DNA from: Crotophaga sulcirostris
Taxonomy: Eukaryota > Chordata > Aves > Cuculiformes > Crotophagidae
Reading direction: 5' to 3'
Length of the DNA: 64,000 nucleotides
Assembly: GCA_013397455.1 (NCBI GenBank)
Contig: VYZB01000036.1
Coordinates: 2,843,690-2,907,689, forward strand
Part shown: piece by piece, positions 35,824-49,395 of the stretch
Position numbering within the stretch: the first letter of the stretch is position 1
Layout of the letters: every line of letters begins with the position of its first letter
Translations under genes and position numbers: made by a program
Notes under the pieces: model-generated
What the model saw: the letters and a program-made list of their open reading frames with translations, nothing else
Told to the model about the DNA's origin: nothing
Database searches by the model: none

Positions 35824-38800
35824 TTTGTCCAGCTTTTCTGCTTCTCATTTTCTCCCAAGTGTGCTTGCACTACACTCTTGATTTCTCTATCCTTTCTTTG
35901 TTATTTCTTTACATGATCACTTGCAGTACGCAGATAAATTTAATCTTTTCTGAGGGATTATGCATAGGACTAGGGTCTTCCGATGTATCTTTTAGATGCT
36001 CTGTGCAACGTAGAGAAGAACGGTGTTTTTTGTCTTCTAGGTATTTTTTATAATTTGTTAATCTCTGTCACTTTTGCACATCAAAATGAATTTTATTTTA
36101 TTTTCCCTGAAGAAAGTTGATACAGAACAGATGTTAGAAGTGACAGAGTATGGTCTTACATAGCATCGTTGATTTTGGGAAATCCAAAATAAGTGATTTG
36201 TGTTTCCTGAGTGGAACACAAATCCGTTTTATTCTATTACCTTTGAAAATATTTACATTCTTCTTTGGAAGAATTAGAAATTTGTATTGTTTCAATATTT
36301 TGGCTTACTGACTCTGAAAATGTCATTTGTGGATTTTGATAATCATGAAAAATAATTCACCTGTTTCTACTTTAGGTAACAACTGTGCCATCTAGTTTGT
36401 TTTGGAAACAAAAATCTCTAACCAGGATCTTGATATGGGGATACACCTAAACCTAAGCACTCAGCAAGCTTCACTGTCTACCAGAGTCTTTATCAAAGGC
36501 TTTTGAATTTTAGTAAGACAGCAGCTGATGAAGTAATTTTCTCATTTCATTGCAAACATAGATAGTCCTGATGGGGCCCCTACCCTTTTTTTTTTCACCA
36601 GAAATAATGTCAGTCATTCCTCTGGTTTGTTTTTACCTCAAAAAAATTCTGCATTTTTTCTAAATATTTTCTTCTTATAGTTTGAGATTAAGATTCTTGT
36701 TGTTCGAAGTTTTTTAAAAATTGTTTTTGGAATGTGATTATTTATTTGAACAAGAAGTTTTGACATTTATAGTCTCTTCATGTTGATTCTTTGTGGCAAA
36801 ATAAAGAGAAGCAGATAGAAAAAAACACGTTATGCTTTCTTCCCCAAGGGAGGCAAAAGCTTACAAAAAAGAGGAGAATCCACCTTAGAATCCACAAAGT
36901 GTAGATTATGCTCAGTTTAATCTCTCCTCCTCTCAGTCCTCCATGGTATCTCTCTAAATTCCCTGGGCTGTCCTTCACAGGGCCACAGACGTGGGGAGCA
37001 GTGATAACAGTGAGGTCAGGGAGGCCCCCAGCCTCACACAGGAGTAGGAGCAGGAATGATAAAGCCCCTCTATGGGATGGGACAGGATACATGCTCTGCA
37101 GTTATCTTTTCTTGAACTGGGTACCCAAAGTGGGATCCCCAGTGTCAGACAGTGTAAAGGTCACTCAGAGCAAACAGTGATCCGTGTATATGGTGTTAGA
37201 GAATATGCTACTGTGGTTAAACAGCGAGCCTGATCCTGACCAATAACAATTAAAGATAAGAAAAATGAAGGAAATTGTAATGGTAACAAGGTAGAAAAAG
37301 GGATACAGCTGGAAAATATCTCCAGTGGAGGGGGGTCTCTGCTATGAGAGCGATGACCCAAGTGGTAAGAGATATCAGGGAAGCTATGTTGGAGTTTCCC
37401 TTGTTCTGTTGCTGGAAGGAAGGGAGAGGGATGCCAGGGCTGAGGAAAGAATCTAGGTTATCTAAGTTATCTAGGCTGTATGAGCTTATCTTTTCTTAAG
37501 GATTCTTTCCTTATTTTGTTTATGTCTCATCTGTGAAAATTTGGAAAGGAAAGTAAAGCAAAATGTTTTTTAAAGCAGGTGAGTTTCAAGTTTCAAGCTG
37601 GAACTTGGGTAAAGTTCATGTTAAAATATACAACATCTTACTGGGAGATTTATTCTTAGACTTTGCAACATTTATTTAAAATTTGTGAAATGTTTATACT
37701 TTTTTTGATGGAATCGTTCTGTTTCACATTAAACTGCAATACTGTGGGAATAGTTCAGGCCTCCTGTGAGCTGGATCTACAGCCTCCATCTCCTGCAGTG
37801 CTTCCATGAAACACCACGCAGTGTGTACAGGGAGAACACAGTACAACACTGCATGATATGTGTTTTCATTAGGCTCACTGGTGGGAGAGAATGGGGACCT
37901 GATGTTTGTCAATATTGAGAGATGTCATGGTACCAGAACCAGTTTAATATTGCATTCAAATGCAATGGTTCAGTTCAGTTAAACTAATGAATATATTTTT
38001 ATGCATGTTCCAACGGAATATTACAATAATGTAATGTTTCTTAAGAACTTTGCACATTCATTTTTATTAGGAAAATAATAACCATGAAAAAGGTAATATA
38101 CTTATGTTTGATTTAAACGTCAAATTCAGAAGCAAAGTCACAGCATAATTCATAGTCAGCTAGGCATACAAAAAAGAGATGGTTTTCTTGCTTCTGGGGA
38201 CTTCTAAGCATATCATCATTGCAAATTAGATCTGGTGAGTTGATTGAAGGTCAGATTAAACAATTAGGGTAGCTACAAAATTTAAGAGGACTTATGGGTA
38301 AACTGGGAGAAAAGTATAAAAAAAGTTAGAAAAAAGAGCAGAGAACTATGCTGGAAAACAAAAATAGATAATCTGTTAGTAGAGATCTTGGGCAATTTAT
38401 GACATCTACTATTATTGAGGATGCTTTCTGAGCTTTTGCTTTAGATAGCAAGCTCCATTTTGGATATTTGGTTGGTTCCTGGGCCTTTATACTGAGGTAC
38501 AATACAAAAGAAATGAAAAGGAGAAATTTTTGCCTCTTGCACACTTATGGCAAGAAAAGATTATTAAACTTTGGTGATTATTCATTGAAATGGAATAATT
38601 AAATATGGCTATAACCAAAATATCTTATGAAAAGGGAGATTAGTCTCCCCCTCCCCTTCCATAAGCTCTGCAGTTTTAGTTTGGTCTCCGGGGCAGGGAA
38701 GTCAAACAGTTGGTAAGGCTGACCAAAGAAGCACATCCAACAACAGTGCAAAGGAAAGACTCAGAGTAAAAAACAGAAGCTGCAACAAGGAAGAGGAAAG

Positions 38801-39689
38801 GAGGGACTTCTTTTGGTTGCAGTGTGGAACCAGCACACAACAGTTTCTTTAATGCTACTTCTTACTTTAAGGGCACTCCACGGAAAAAGCATCCATATTC
38901 CATGTTCTCTGGCTTCTTTCTTAGTCTAAGTGCAACTCAAGAAAGCTGATTTAACTTTGAAACTTGGTAAAGTCTATTAGATATACTTTAGCAAAGCAGA
39001 ACACCATACACATGATCTTTCCTCTTTCAACTTACCACCATGGTATTTTCTCTGCATTAGTGGTTTTGAAAGAGTTTTGATATATCTGTTTACTTTCAAG
39101 AATTTGAGTGCAATACCACAACAAGTAGTGAGCAAGATTAGTTAGTAAAAGTAAAGGAGTACTGCAACAAGGACCTCCCCAGCAGGGTGTTCCTCATGCA
39201 GTTTGCAATCTCTTTGTGTCCTCAAAGTTTGCCAAGAGGAATGAATAAGAGTAGTGACTTCTCCCCCCTTTTTGAATAAAACTTTATCTTCCAGTCTATG
39301 AAATTGAGGTCCTGCTGCTGCAATAAGCACATGCTCAAAGAACTAATTGTAGCCCTCTGAAAAGCCTGGGAGAATAAAAACATATATATCTCAGGTTAAG
39401 CAGGCACAGCACATTTCAGACCAATTTCATGATACGTTCTTGTAAATAGTACCAGGAACCTGCATGTATGTTTCTGTGCTTACAAGGCAGAAACAAACAA
39501 TAATAATTTCGATTCAATTAATCACCTCCTACTTTATGATGAGCCTAGAGTTCCATGAGCATATCTCACTGGTATATGAGAGTTCAGGCTTTCCTCTTGG
39601 AGGAGGAAGAACAACAGGAAAGAATAATATTAAGAAGTGGAACTTCTACTGGAAAATGGTGCTCTGGTTGTAATAAAAGAAAACATGTT
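35824..39689. other. No gene or recognised repeat
   Basis: Start of the long CR1-free interval. The 36900-37130 part is less AT-rich (GGGCTGTCCTTCACAGGGCC) but has no readable identity. Open frames are all short. Confidence 0.45.
39547..39582 (+). repeat. 36-base unit A of a diverged direct repeat pair
   Basis: Shares 28 of 36 bases with 40737-40772. Both keep the stem TCTCA, 8 bases, TGAGA and the core GGTAT. It may be a worn dispersed repeat or chance. Confidence 0.35.
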
Positions 39690-40150
39690 GACTGTCCTCA
39701 TTTTAATCCTCTCCATCTTTTGCCACTCTCCTTCTCATATCCCTTCCTGTAGATCTTTCCTAATGTCCCCAGTTCTACCTCTTACAATTTTGATCTTAAT
39801 CTATTCTATTAAATCACTGCTGTTCATACTCAACAACATCCTCTCTTTTTTTGTCTCCTCACCCCTGTTACCACAATACCTTCCTTTGGTGGATCTTCTC
39901 TGATATGAAAAGCTTCTTAATTCCTACAGTATTAAAATTTCTCCGTCTGTTCTCAACATGAAACCCAGCTCCTTCTCAGAGCATTTTTATTACTTCGATC
40001 CTCTCACTGATTGTACATATTCCCATCCAGAATTGCTTGTGTACTGTACTTTCCTGATTAAATTACAAGCTCATTAGGATTGGCAGGTTATTTAGTTATA
40101 CATTATATAAAATACCACATGTATCTAATATCTGATTTGGCTTTCACTCT
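39690..40150 (+). mobile_element. Possible ancient L2-like LINE 3' UTR (weak)
   Basis: A pyrimidine-rich 300-base stretch leads to CTTTCCTGATTAAATTACAA and GCTCATTAGGATTGGCAGG. This loosely parallels the 'ccccattagaatgtaagctccttgagggcaggg' 3' end shared by ancient L2-type LINEs. Divergence is high and the match rests on memory. A simple pyrimidine-biased sequence is the alternative. Confidence 0.25.
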
Positions 40151-40736
40151 CATTCGCCCATCACAATTTGGCTAGCTGTGCCTGCTCTATCTGATTTACT
40201 AATAACTGTTATTGCCAATATAGAGTTACCAGAACAAAAGCACCTTTTTGTAGACACAGATGTGATGTTTTGAAGGAATTATCGTCTATCTGTAAGACCT
40301 CAGATGAACCTTCTCTTTGCACAGGGGGAAACCTGAACTGTTCTAATCCTTACAAGTCAATTATCATCTAAACTGCTCATTTCCTGCTGCAATTCAAGAT
40401 TCATAAAATCTGAATGGGATATGCATTTTTAATGTTATGGCAGGAACCATAAATACTGTTGGCCTTGTTTGCCAGAATCTTAATACAATAATGACTATAA
40501 AGCTGTAGGAAGGAATAATATCTAAGATGCACTGATTCAGTTTCATAACCCAATAATTCTGACAACCTTTTCAAATGATTAATAGACTTGGAGAAATGCA
40601 GGTCCTGAAGTATTATCTCCATTTGTGAAACCCCAAATGTTGTTGTTTTTTTTTTCTTTCTTCTTTTAAATAATGCAGGAGCAGGTGCTGGCATTTCAGT
40701 TCAACTAATTAGCTTCTAATTTACTGTAAACATCTT

Positions 40737-40772
40737 AGAATCCCATGAACACGTCTCAGCGGTATCTGAGAG
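40737..40772 (+). repeat. 36-base unit B of a diverged direct repeat pair
   Basis: Partner of 39547-39582 (8 mismatches, no gaps). The TCTCA/TGAGA stem is identical in both. Confidence 0.35.
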
Positions 40773-42880
40773 GAAACAATCTACTGGTTCGATAAATCTT
40801 TCCTGAAATACCACTGAGAATTGACTACATGAAGTGTATAGCCTTACTTAATAGATCTGATTTTTTTAGAATACACTGAAAATCAGGCTTTCTCCATTAT
40901 TATCATTATTTGTGTAAAAATATACTCTGTAGGAACTTGTATTAATGACACCATTGGTTTAATTTGTAATGCTGTGCAATATTACTTTATATTTCAATTC
41001 ACTACTGGAATTCTTCCAGACATTAAATGTGTTTGTAGTGATAGTACCATAGGAATCTTCAACAATGCTTTGCAGTATTTTTACATGCATATGATTTGTG
41101 TACCTAATTTGGTGATCAAAATGTAGAAGTAAGTGTCGCAATAGTTGTCTTATTTCTAGGTTATTGTCTTCGTGACATGGTTGCATTTAAAGTGAGAAAA
41201 TTTAGCTGTAACCCTTCATTAAAACAAACCAGGAAATCTATCTAAATAGATCCATTTAAAAAAGCTTATGAATGTCAAATATATCAAACTTTAATTTTGA
41301 ATTTTTTTTCAAGCTAACAGAAATAGGAAACAGTGCTGATTTGAATTTCAGTGTTAGTACTTTTTGTCACATGTTGATAACAGTAACATGTTATAATAAT
41401 CTTGTTGACTTCTTTTTTCTTTATTAATCTTTAAATTAAGATAAAAGATGTTTTAAATATACAGAAGTGTACTAAAGGTAAGTACTTTTTTTTTTTGACT
41501 TCATCTTTGAAAACCAAAGACAGTTGTCTTACTACAAATGGCAGGGTTTGCATTTCACTAGTTGGCTGGAGCCCTAGCTTACCTCTCAGCTTGTTCACAA
41601 ATTTCTTAGGTATTTGTGGGAGCAGCTTTGCTGAACCAGAGCTGGTGACATTGAAATCCCTCCCTCAGTACTGCTACACTTGCAATTGTTACCACAGCCA
41701 GTGTATGCACCTTCTCTTTCTCAAGCATCCTTTTTGTTGGTATATCTTTTGTGGCACTGTGCAATGAATTGTGCAAGGAACAGGCCAAGGCTAACTATTT
41801 TTTGGGGGTTGCAGAGTTGTTCTTGTCCAACAGTTGTTCACTGATATTTTTCATGTTCTGGAACCTGAAACAATCTTCCCAGAGCAGAGGAGAGGGTGAT
41901 GACGAGGTGGAAAGGAGCTGCTTAAGCTTCAGTGTCACCAGAGCACTTATTTATAACTATACTTTCAGAGACAACAAAAGTAGATATGCAGAGTCCTGCT
42001 GAAAACTTGGCAGGGCCTATTAATACTGGAGTATACTAGGATTTTAGTTAACTACTGCTTCTTCAACCTTAATTATACTGTTTTTTCATGATGTCTGATG
42101 AATTCACTCTGTTAGGAATGATATTCTTCTGATATGCAATTTCATTAACTTTTCATAGAATATTATCTGGGAAAAAGTGAATATTGAGATAAGTGTCTGT
42201 CTAGTGTCTGATTTTATCTACACATAGATGTTTCATAGTTCAGATTCTAAATTAGTATAGGAAATACTAAAAGTACTTACCACAGATTGTGTGAGTGACT
42301 GAAAAATTGATATTAGCTGGAAAGAAAAAATGAATAGAAAACTGAGGCAAATAGTGCTAATTCCTATGTTTGTATGCAGGTTCTTTCAACTTTGCTTTCA
42401 TTTGATATCCAATTTCTTTAAAACCCCTGTATTTTGCTAAGTAGGGGAAAATTAACATTATCATGATAGTTATGTATGTTGAGAAAAATAAACCAACTGA
42501 GGAGACAGGATCTGTTTGGAAGAGAGCTGAGGTAAAAGATCATTTAAAACACACTTCTGTTTATGTGCAGGAAAAAATGTTAACCAAAGCTGATACTGAT
42601 ATACAAAGGAGCAAAGCAAATTGGTCTGAAGTGGGAAATTATGTAATTGCTACTGTTAAGTTACAGGGCTTGACACACAAACTGATAAAACCCTCAAGCT
42701 GTTTCATCTGTGTTTCAAGTTTCAAGAGGAGCTGCTGCATAGTGTGATGCCCATGGCTTTTCACTGGCAAAGGAAACCTCAGCTCTCTGGCTAAAAATTT
42801 TTTCTCATGAGGTAGCTTGTATCCTTGTTTCAAGGCTTTCTTGGCAGATAATCCCCAATCCTATATCCTAATGTAAATTA

Positions 42881-42920
42881 GTTTAACTGTATTTAACTAA
42901 ATTTAACTGTATTAAACTAA
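42881..42920. repeat. Tandem duplication of a 20-base unit
   Basis: GTTTAACTGTATTTAACTAA at 42881-42900 is followed by a copy with two mismatches at 42901-42920. The unit itself is two half-units (TTTAACTGTA and TTTAACTAA), so it looks like a slippage product. Confidence 0.85.
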
Positions 42921-45696
42921 GCACGATGTGTGTTCTCAGTGCCTGCTCCAGGGTTAAGGATGAGTTCTGCTTCACAAGGCTTAAACTTCCTCTCTGCTGG
43001 TAACTCTGTTATAAGAACCAGAAAACAACAGCCCTTCCAAAGCTTAATTACGTAGATGCAACTGTTCGTGAGAGAGGGATTTTTTTGTCTCTGCAGTTAT
43101 GATGTTTTAGAGATTTTCTTTTTAATATCCTGCCAAGTTCCCTGAACTGTTTCCAAATTGAGCTGAATTGTCATCCAAATAGCCTCAGGAAGGTTTATGG
43201 CTATGTATCTTTATACTGAAAAATGCAAACCCTTGGTTTTGAGAGGAAGCAGGATTTTGCTTCTGTGCATAAAGGAATAGATTAGGGGGTCAGGAGCTCC
43301 AGCTCTTCTTCCTAGAATTACCACGGATTCCAAGATGTAATGACAGTTTTTGTACAAATCTGAGCCTGAGAGGGTGTCACAATTACACTATGTAATGTTG
43401 AACAAGTTAGTGAACAATCTCTGCCTTTCTGTCAGTGAACTTGGGAAAAATGCTTCACCCCGCTCCCCACACACCCTTTTAGGGTTAATAACAAGCTATT
43501 TATTAGCGTTTATAGAGCTACTCCTAGATCAAAGAAGGAAGACTTTATTGACATGAAATGATACTTGGTTTCTCCTAATGACCCTTTTTTGTTTCTCACA
43601 CACAATTTTCTTCTTTTTATAGCCAGGAAGTTGACGATTCTGGAGTCTGATAGACAAGTTATATCTTTATGGAGAAAATAGGAGTGTCTGTGATTGGGCA
43701 AGTCAATTCTTAAATGCACCTCAGCAAAGCTGCCTGGGAAAAAGAGGTTACTTAGATCTTTGCAACACTGAGATCTAACACAGCCATTTAGCAGAATGCT
43801 GATGGATTGATATAGTGCCTGACACCTAACTTTTGTATCTGATTGCAATAGTTTTTGTGCAGCATTGGTTATCGTTCTCTCCACATGATCAGCTTTTGGC
43901 TACGTGTACCTTTATTATTAAGTCCTCGAGTTATGGCTTGATGACATTGGACAGAACAATTCCTTAGAAGAAAATTCTTAACAAGTGCACAAGTGACTGC
44001 TTAATGAAGCAGTGTAATTAAAGAAGTGATGGAATACAATCTACTAAATTACTTCAGTCTGCCAAGGTGGTAAGGCAAATGCCAGTGCAGAGTAATGATC
44101 TGAACAGTAAAATACCCATTCTTTGTTCTGACATGGACCACTTAAATCTCTTTTTCTCCAAATTCAGTAGCTAAAGAGAATCTCGTAAATAATTTTGGTA
44201 AACATAAAAATGTTTTATAAATGTAAAACTATCGGAACCTTTTACAGAAAGCAAGAATTGATAATTGTTCATAAAGTTCTCAGTACTGCATTCATAATGA
44301 TGGTGATTACAAGCAATGATATAAAGTGTTAACTCTCAACACATTGTTTTTTGTGCTACGAGTGTGGGAGGCACGTGTGTTCAAATATTAAAAATTTCTA
44401 CTACACTGCAATCAGGTTTTTTTTCTTTTTTGCTTTCAAACATTGTTTTCTTAAAAGTATCCAGATACATGCTACCACTTTATTCATCATTCACAGAGCT
44501 ATAACTTTATTAATTTTTTTTATAATGATGTAATTTTTAATTTCAGGCCACGTTGGAGGAATAAATTAAATCTTTTAGGCTTAGTTTTCATGTCAGTTCG
44601 TACAATCATTGTCCACACTAATTTCTAACATGTATAGCAGAAGGTCATGAGCATAGAGTGACTGAAGTGATTGGATCACAGTCTCTGCTACTCATAAGTA
44701 TGAACATGTACCAAACATTTTTAATCTGTTGTAAATTGACGGTGAGTGTTGATGAGAAAAGAGGATATGGTACATCTCCTTCAGGACATCCATTTGGTGT
44801 TCCATATGTTTCTGTATATTTGAACTTCTGGGCATTGCATTTTCATGTCTTAAAGCTAAATATTTTAGCACTTAAGGAGTCTGATATCCTCTGGGTGACA
44901 TGGAGATTTAAAAGCAGAAACAATTGCTTAATGAACTGATGAAGTCTTGGATCCTCTTCATTTTTTGAAAGCTCCAGGAATGGTGGCAAGGTTTCAACTG
45001 TCCCAAATTTAGATGTCCAAAAATTATTCGTCTGATTCGTAACCTAGGCTACCCTCATGGTAAAAGCTACAGATCCCTCAAAAAGCTGAGTCACCTTATT
45101 TTAAGACTTGAGGTGGAATTAATCTGTTCAGATGCCTGTAGATGTTCACAGAGAGAGATGGGCAGTTTTAGAACCAGATTAATTTCTCTTAAAGGAGACA
45201 CTTGAAATAGATCAAATGAATCCATGTTAGGAGAGGAGAACTGTGCCCTAGTGCAGGAAATAATGACTGGTTTTGTCTTTGACTGTCTGTGGACTTCTAT
45301 GATTAGCTTAGATGAGAAGTCTAGCTTTGAGACACATTAAGTTGATTGATGCTTGCAACACAAACTGACTGTAAACAATCGGCTCTGCATAATGTGTTAA
45401 CTGGTTGGCATAAAAAATAAAAGTCCTTAGCATTTGAAAGGACTCTGTGAATTTACAACAGAGGCAACTCTTTCATTGGCATAAATCAATGCAAGTTCAT
45501 AGAACTGAAAATGACCGTGCTGATTTATAACTGCTGAGAGGTTGACTTAGTAACTGTATTGCAAATTTTGCTTAAACTATATAAGAAAATCTTAGAATAC
45601 GCTTACTGCGCCATCTAACCACTCATACTCTAAAATGCTTATCTGAATCCTGGGAATTGTGAGCTGTATCTCCAACACCATCTAATAGTCCTTGAA

Positions 45697-45714
45697 ATAT
45701 ATATATATATAATA
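45697..45714. repeat. (AT)n microsatellite
   Basis: About eight AT units followed by AATATGTATT. Confidence 0.85.
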
Positions 45715-48700
45715 TGTATTCTTGATCACCATTCTCTCCCTTCCTCTATACTATAATTTCCATTCTTTTCCCCCAGCTTTTCCTACAATGCATGTGGGTG
45801 ATACTGTCTGGCTTCAGTGAAAATATTGTCTTCCAGTAAAAAGCAACTCTGGAAAAATAGGTAGCATATTACTATCGCTTCAGTTTAAGTTCCCTCATTT
45901 CTTTCTAGTATTTTCTGGAGAGACATTCACAGACACCATTTGGCTCACTTGAAGTAAATTCAACACACACAGGGCATACTGGTCTTACTGTACATACACA
46001 GACCACTTGTATGGAGTGTACTCAGTATGCTTGAGAGCCTGGACTCTTTGGGGTAAAGTTCATGTGGAAGTGAACAATGAACGTTATTCTGAGATTCCTG
46101 GGGGACTCACTGCTCTGATTGTGCTGCCCTATTTTTCTGCAAGCCCTAAGCCTCAGATGAAAATGTATGTTAGCTGCATTATTTGACAATTCTCTATCCT
46201 ACCTCCTGATAATTCTGGCAAAACCTTATTGAATTCAGTAAAAGCCTTCCTTCTGAATTTCTATATGATCCAAATGGCCCCAAATATCTTCCTTTTTTAT
46301 TTCAGTTTTTGAATAGCAACTGCTTCTCATCTTTTGTCATGCTCCATTTGTTTGAAAGCCATCTAAAGTTTTGATTAGGGTGCATTGAAGCTACTTTTCC
46401 CTTAGCAGGATAAATAAAGAAGAGAATATTAAACCTGTAATCTGATTGTAGAGTGCCTGTATTTTTCTTTTGTTTGAAGAGCAGAACATACTGATATTTA
46501 CTCTGGAAACAAGTTTTCTGTGACTGCTTCTGATGCACTGACAGTTACAGGATCTCTACTAATGACAACTCTACTGTGGAGCAAGAGAATCGAAACAAGG
46601 AGCTTTAGGCAAAGCTTATAGTTAGATGTCTCTATTATATTTGATTATGATCTATGTCTCACCAGACCTGCCTTCTTTCATTCTATAGCTTAATAAACTC
46701 ATATTTAGCCTGCATTCTAAATAAGAAAGTCTGACTATAATTGGATTTTCCCTTTGAAAATGAGATAAATTCATCTATAAAAACTGTTCACATCTGTTGC
46801 TTCGAAAGTGCAGGGGACTCAATTCAACTTGTGTGGAATTGAATAAAGGACATTCAAACATGAGCACAGGATGCTTACTTTATTCCAGGTAACAACATCC
46901 GTGACACAACTGTTGGGCCTTGGACTATTTCCTCTTTCTAGTTTTTGTACTATGTTAACAAAAATCATTAAAGAACTGTTTTTTTAAATTATTTAGATAA
47001 TGCATAACTTGAAAAATACTGTGCAGTGATTACTGTTTACAACATACACATATGTATCAAGCAGAAAAAGCTTCTCAGTGTATGCACAAAAATTCCATAC
47101 ATTAGTTTTTAGGAGGATAAATCTTTACAGTATTATATCTTGTTTATATATTCTACCATATGTTTAAAAATATTTTCACTTAAATAACGGTGATGAATAA
47201 TTCAGGTTCTTAGTTGTAAAATGATAATATAATTTTATTTATACTTAAAATGCAGGATTTTTTTAATTTAAAAGAACATTAGTCAGTTAATTTGTAATTG
47301 CCTTTGATGTCTTTGCTAATCAAAGTTGTTATAATACTTATGTTAATAACATATTTGCTTTGTATCTATTCAAACATAAAATTGTTCATTCAGACCAGCT
47401 TCATGTAATTTAGCAACCTGGATTATATTCAATCCTATAAAATCTCCCAGACAGCCCCATAAAAATATAATAGATCATCTACAGGGGGAACACCTCTGCT
47501 GTTACACCATTGACAGCAGAAAATGATTACGTACTTTTCACTGCAATGGTATTAGTGATGACCTGCAGGAGACACATTTTCTTTCAGCACACTGTGAAGC
47601 CTGATGAAATGTCGTTAATATGGTCAATGATCTGACTGCTACCTAAAGAGATACACAAACACATATGCTGCTCTAGTGATGAAAAAGTCAAACTAAAGCT
47701 TTACACAGTGAAATATGGCCAGTCGTGTAGGACCTGTGCTGTCCTTAGGCATGTCAATAAACTTTGTCCTTTATAAATTATCCATAGCAAATACATCTTT
47801 ACTTTTAAACGAGATGAAGGATCCCAGTTATGAAACATCTCATTCCCTACCCTGTCACTGTTGTCCTTACTGTGCAAACAGTGTATACAGCCAAGAAATG
47901 TCCTCTTTTAACTGCTTTGTCTTCCTGGAGAGAAAAAAGGCTGCTCTACCCATCAGCACTAACTTCTCTACCTGTGTGAACTGAACATGATTTAAATGAA
48001 TTAAAACTGTAAAAAGACTACAAAATAGCACATGACATTTCTTAAATATCCTTAAAGTATCCAGGCTTTCCAAAATTCAAAGTTTTACAATTTTTAATGG
48101 AAGAAACTGTTCATTGTAATATCCACAAGCACTGCATGACTTACTGAGAGAGAAATTATTTGCTTTCTTTTTATTTTACATTCTCTACATTATTTACTTT
48201 ATGATTAAACTTATTTTCTGCAACTGAGTACAACTTATGCCTTGAAGCTTTTCAGTGGCATAGCCTACTTATTATTAGCCAAAAATTTTTTATGATTTTC
48301 AAGGGATTCAAACTGTACTAACTCGCAAACATACTTACATATTTTGAGCTTTTAGAATTTGAAATATTATACAAAAAAATACACCTTAAATAGGGTAGGT
48401 TTTCTGAACACAGAGAAGAGGCTGAGAGAAAGACATTATTTTCACTTTAAAAATGGACCATCAGTTAGATGGTTTTTATTTTTGAAAGGAAAATGATTGG
48501 GCATTGAAATGTCCATTTCAGTCACAAAAATCCTAACTGGAAATGTGTTGCCCCAGGATCAGTGTTCGTGCAGACTGTTCCCGTCTAGGAACTCCATTTT
48601 TGAGGTAAGTTTTTTGTAAGAAATGTGCAGTCTTGCACAGATAAGAATCATTCTGGTGATTGCCATCCCCAAGCCTATACTTTCAAAGACAGTAAGCAAG

Positions 48701-49370
48701 ACAATAGAATTAGATTTTCATATATGTGTTGGAAAGTCTGTTCAGACAACAGCTGAGAAGCTAGGGTTTCTAGAATTATATATCTTTATGGTTGTGGGTA
48801 GTGAGACAGCCAAGTCCTGTTTTTCGTTCCCGTTCATGGGAGGCTTTGTTCTCTGTGTTTGCCATTTCAGGACATTTTTCCTTTTAATATTGTACAGTGA
48901 GAGCTGATCTATTAACTTGATGCTGTCCCTAAGAAAGCTGTTATCTAGCCCATTGTTGTGAACTGTCTGAAATGTGAATTTGTTATAGTATAGTCAAGGA
49001 GAATATGACTTCATTATAATCAGACATCTCATCAACAAATATCCAAGCTATCAGGCATCCCTTTTTTGATACTATTAGGTAACTGTGTAATGAGAAACAA
49101 AACCTTTGTTTTCGTATGTAGTTTTAGCATATAAAGCTATTTGTGTATAATTTCATCCCACTACATGCTAAGTTACCAATTCTAAATTCCATATAAAGAT
49201 TTAACTTTCTGATCCCCACCCTTTTCTTATAATCTTGTTCAGTGTTTTTAAAGCTGTTATTGCAAATCAGGCTTTTAAAAACATAAATTATCAGACACAA
49301 TTGCTTTCAACCACATTACCAGCAAATGGTTGGAGTGCAATCAAACTAAGTGCTTCTTCCTGTTGTCTTT
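45715..49370. other. No gene seen; AT-rich, candidate conserved non-coding DNA
   Basis: No repeat family recognised. The part 47230-47560 has clustered ATTA, CTTTGATG, ATCAAAG and TGACAGCAG words, described under findings. Nothing here encodes a recognisable protein. Confidence 0.4.
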
Positions 49371-49395
49371 TACACACACGCACACACACGTACAC
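49371..49395. repeat. (CA)n microsatellite, interrupted
   Basis: ACACACACG and CACACACACG blocks followed by TACAC. About 25 bases. Confidence 0.85.

Larger units (their letters stand above)
40151..45690. other. No gene or recognised repeat family
   Basis: Unique AT-rich DNA. Contains repeat unit B (40737-40772), a 20-base tandem duplication at 42881-42920, and open frames up to 124 codons (43510-43884, minus) with no known domain. Confidence 0.45.

Noticed and set aside
39637..39903. 88-codon hydrophobic frame as a small membrane protein
   Set aside because: The Leu/Ile/Ser/Pro composition is what a pyrimidine-rich stretch gives in this frame; no conserved pattern.
40780..40800. GGTTCGATAAA as a tRNA B box
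   Set aside because: The B box consensus continues with TCC after GGTTCGA, and no A box or foldable cloverleaf lies upstream.
43510..43884. 124-codon minus-strand frame as a gene
   Set aside because: No family resemblance, no hydrophobic or catalytic pattern, and AT-rich flanks without exon signals.
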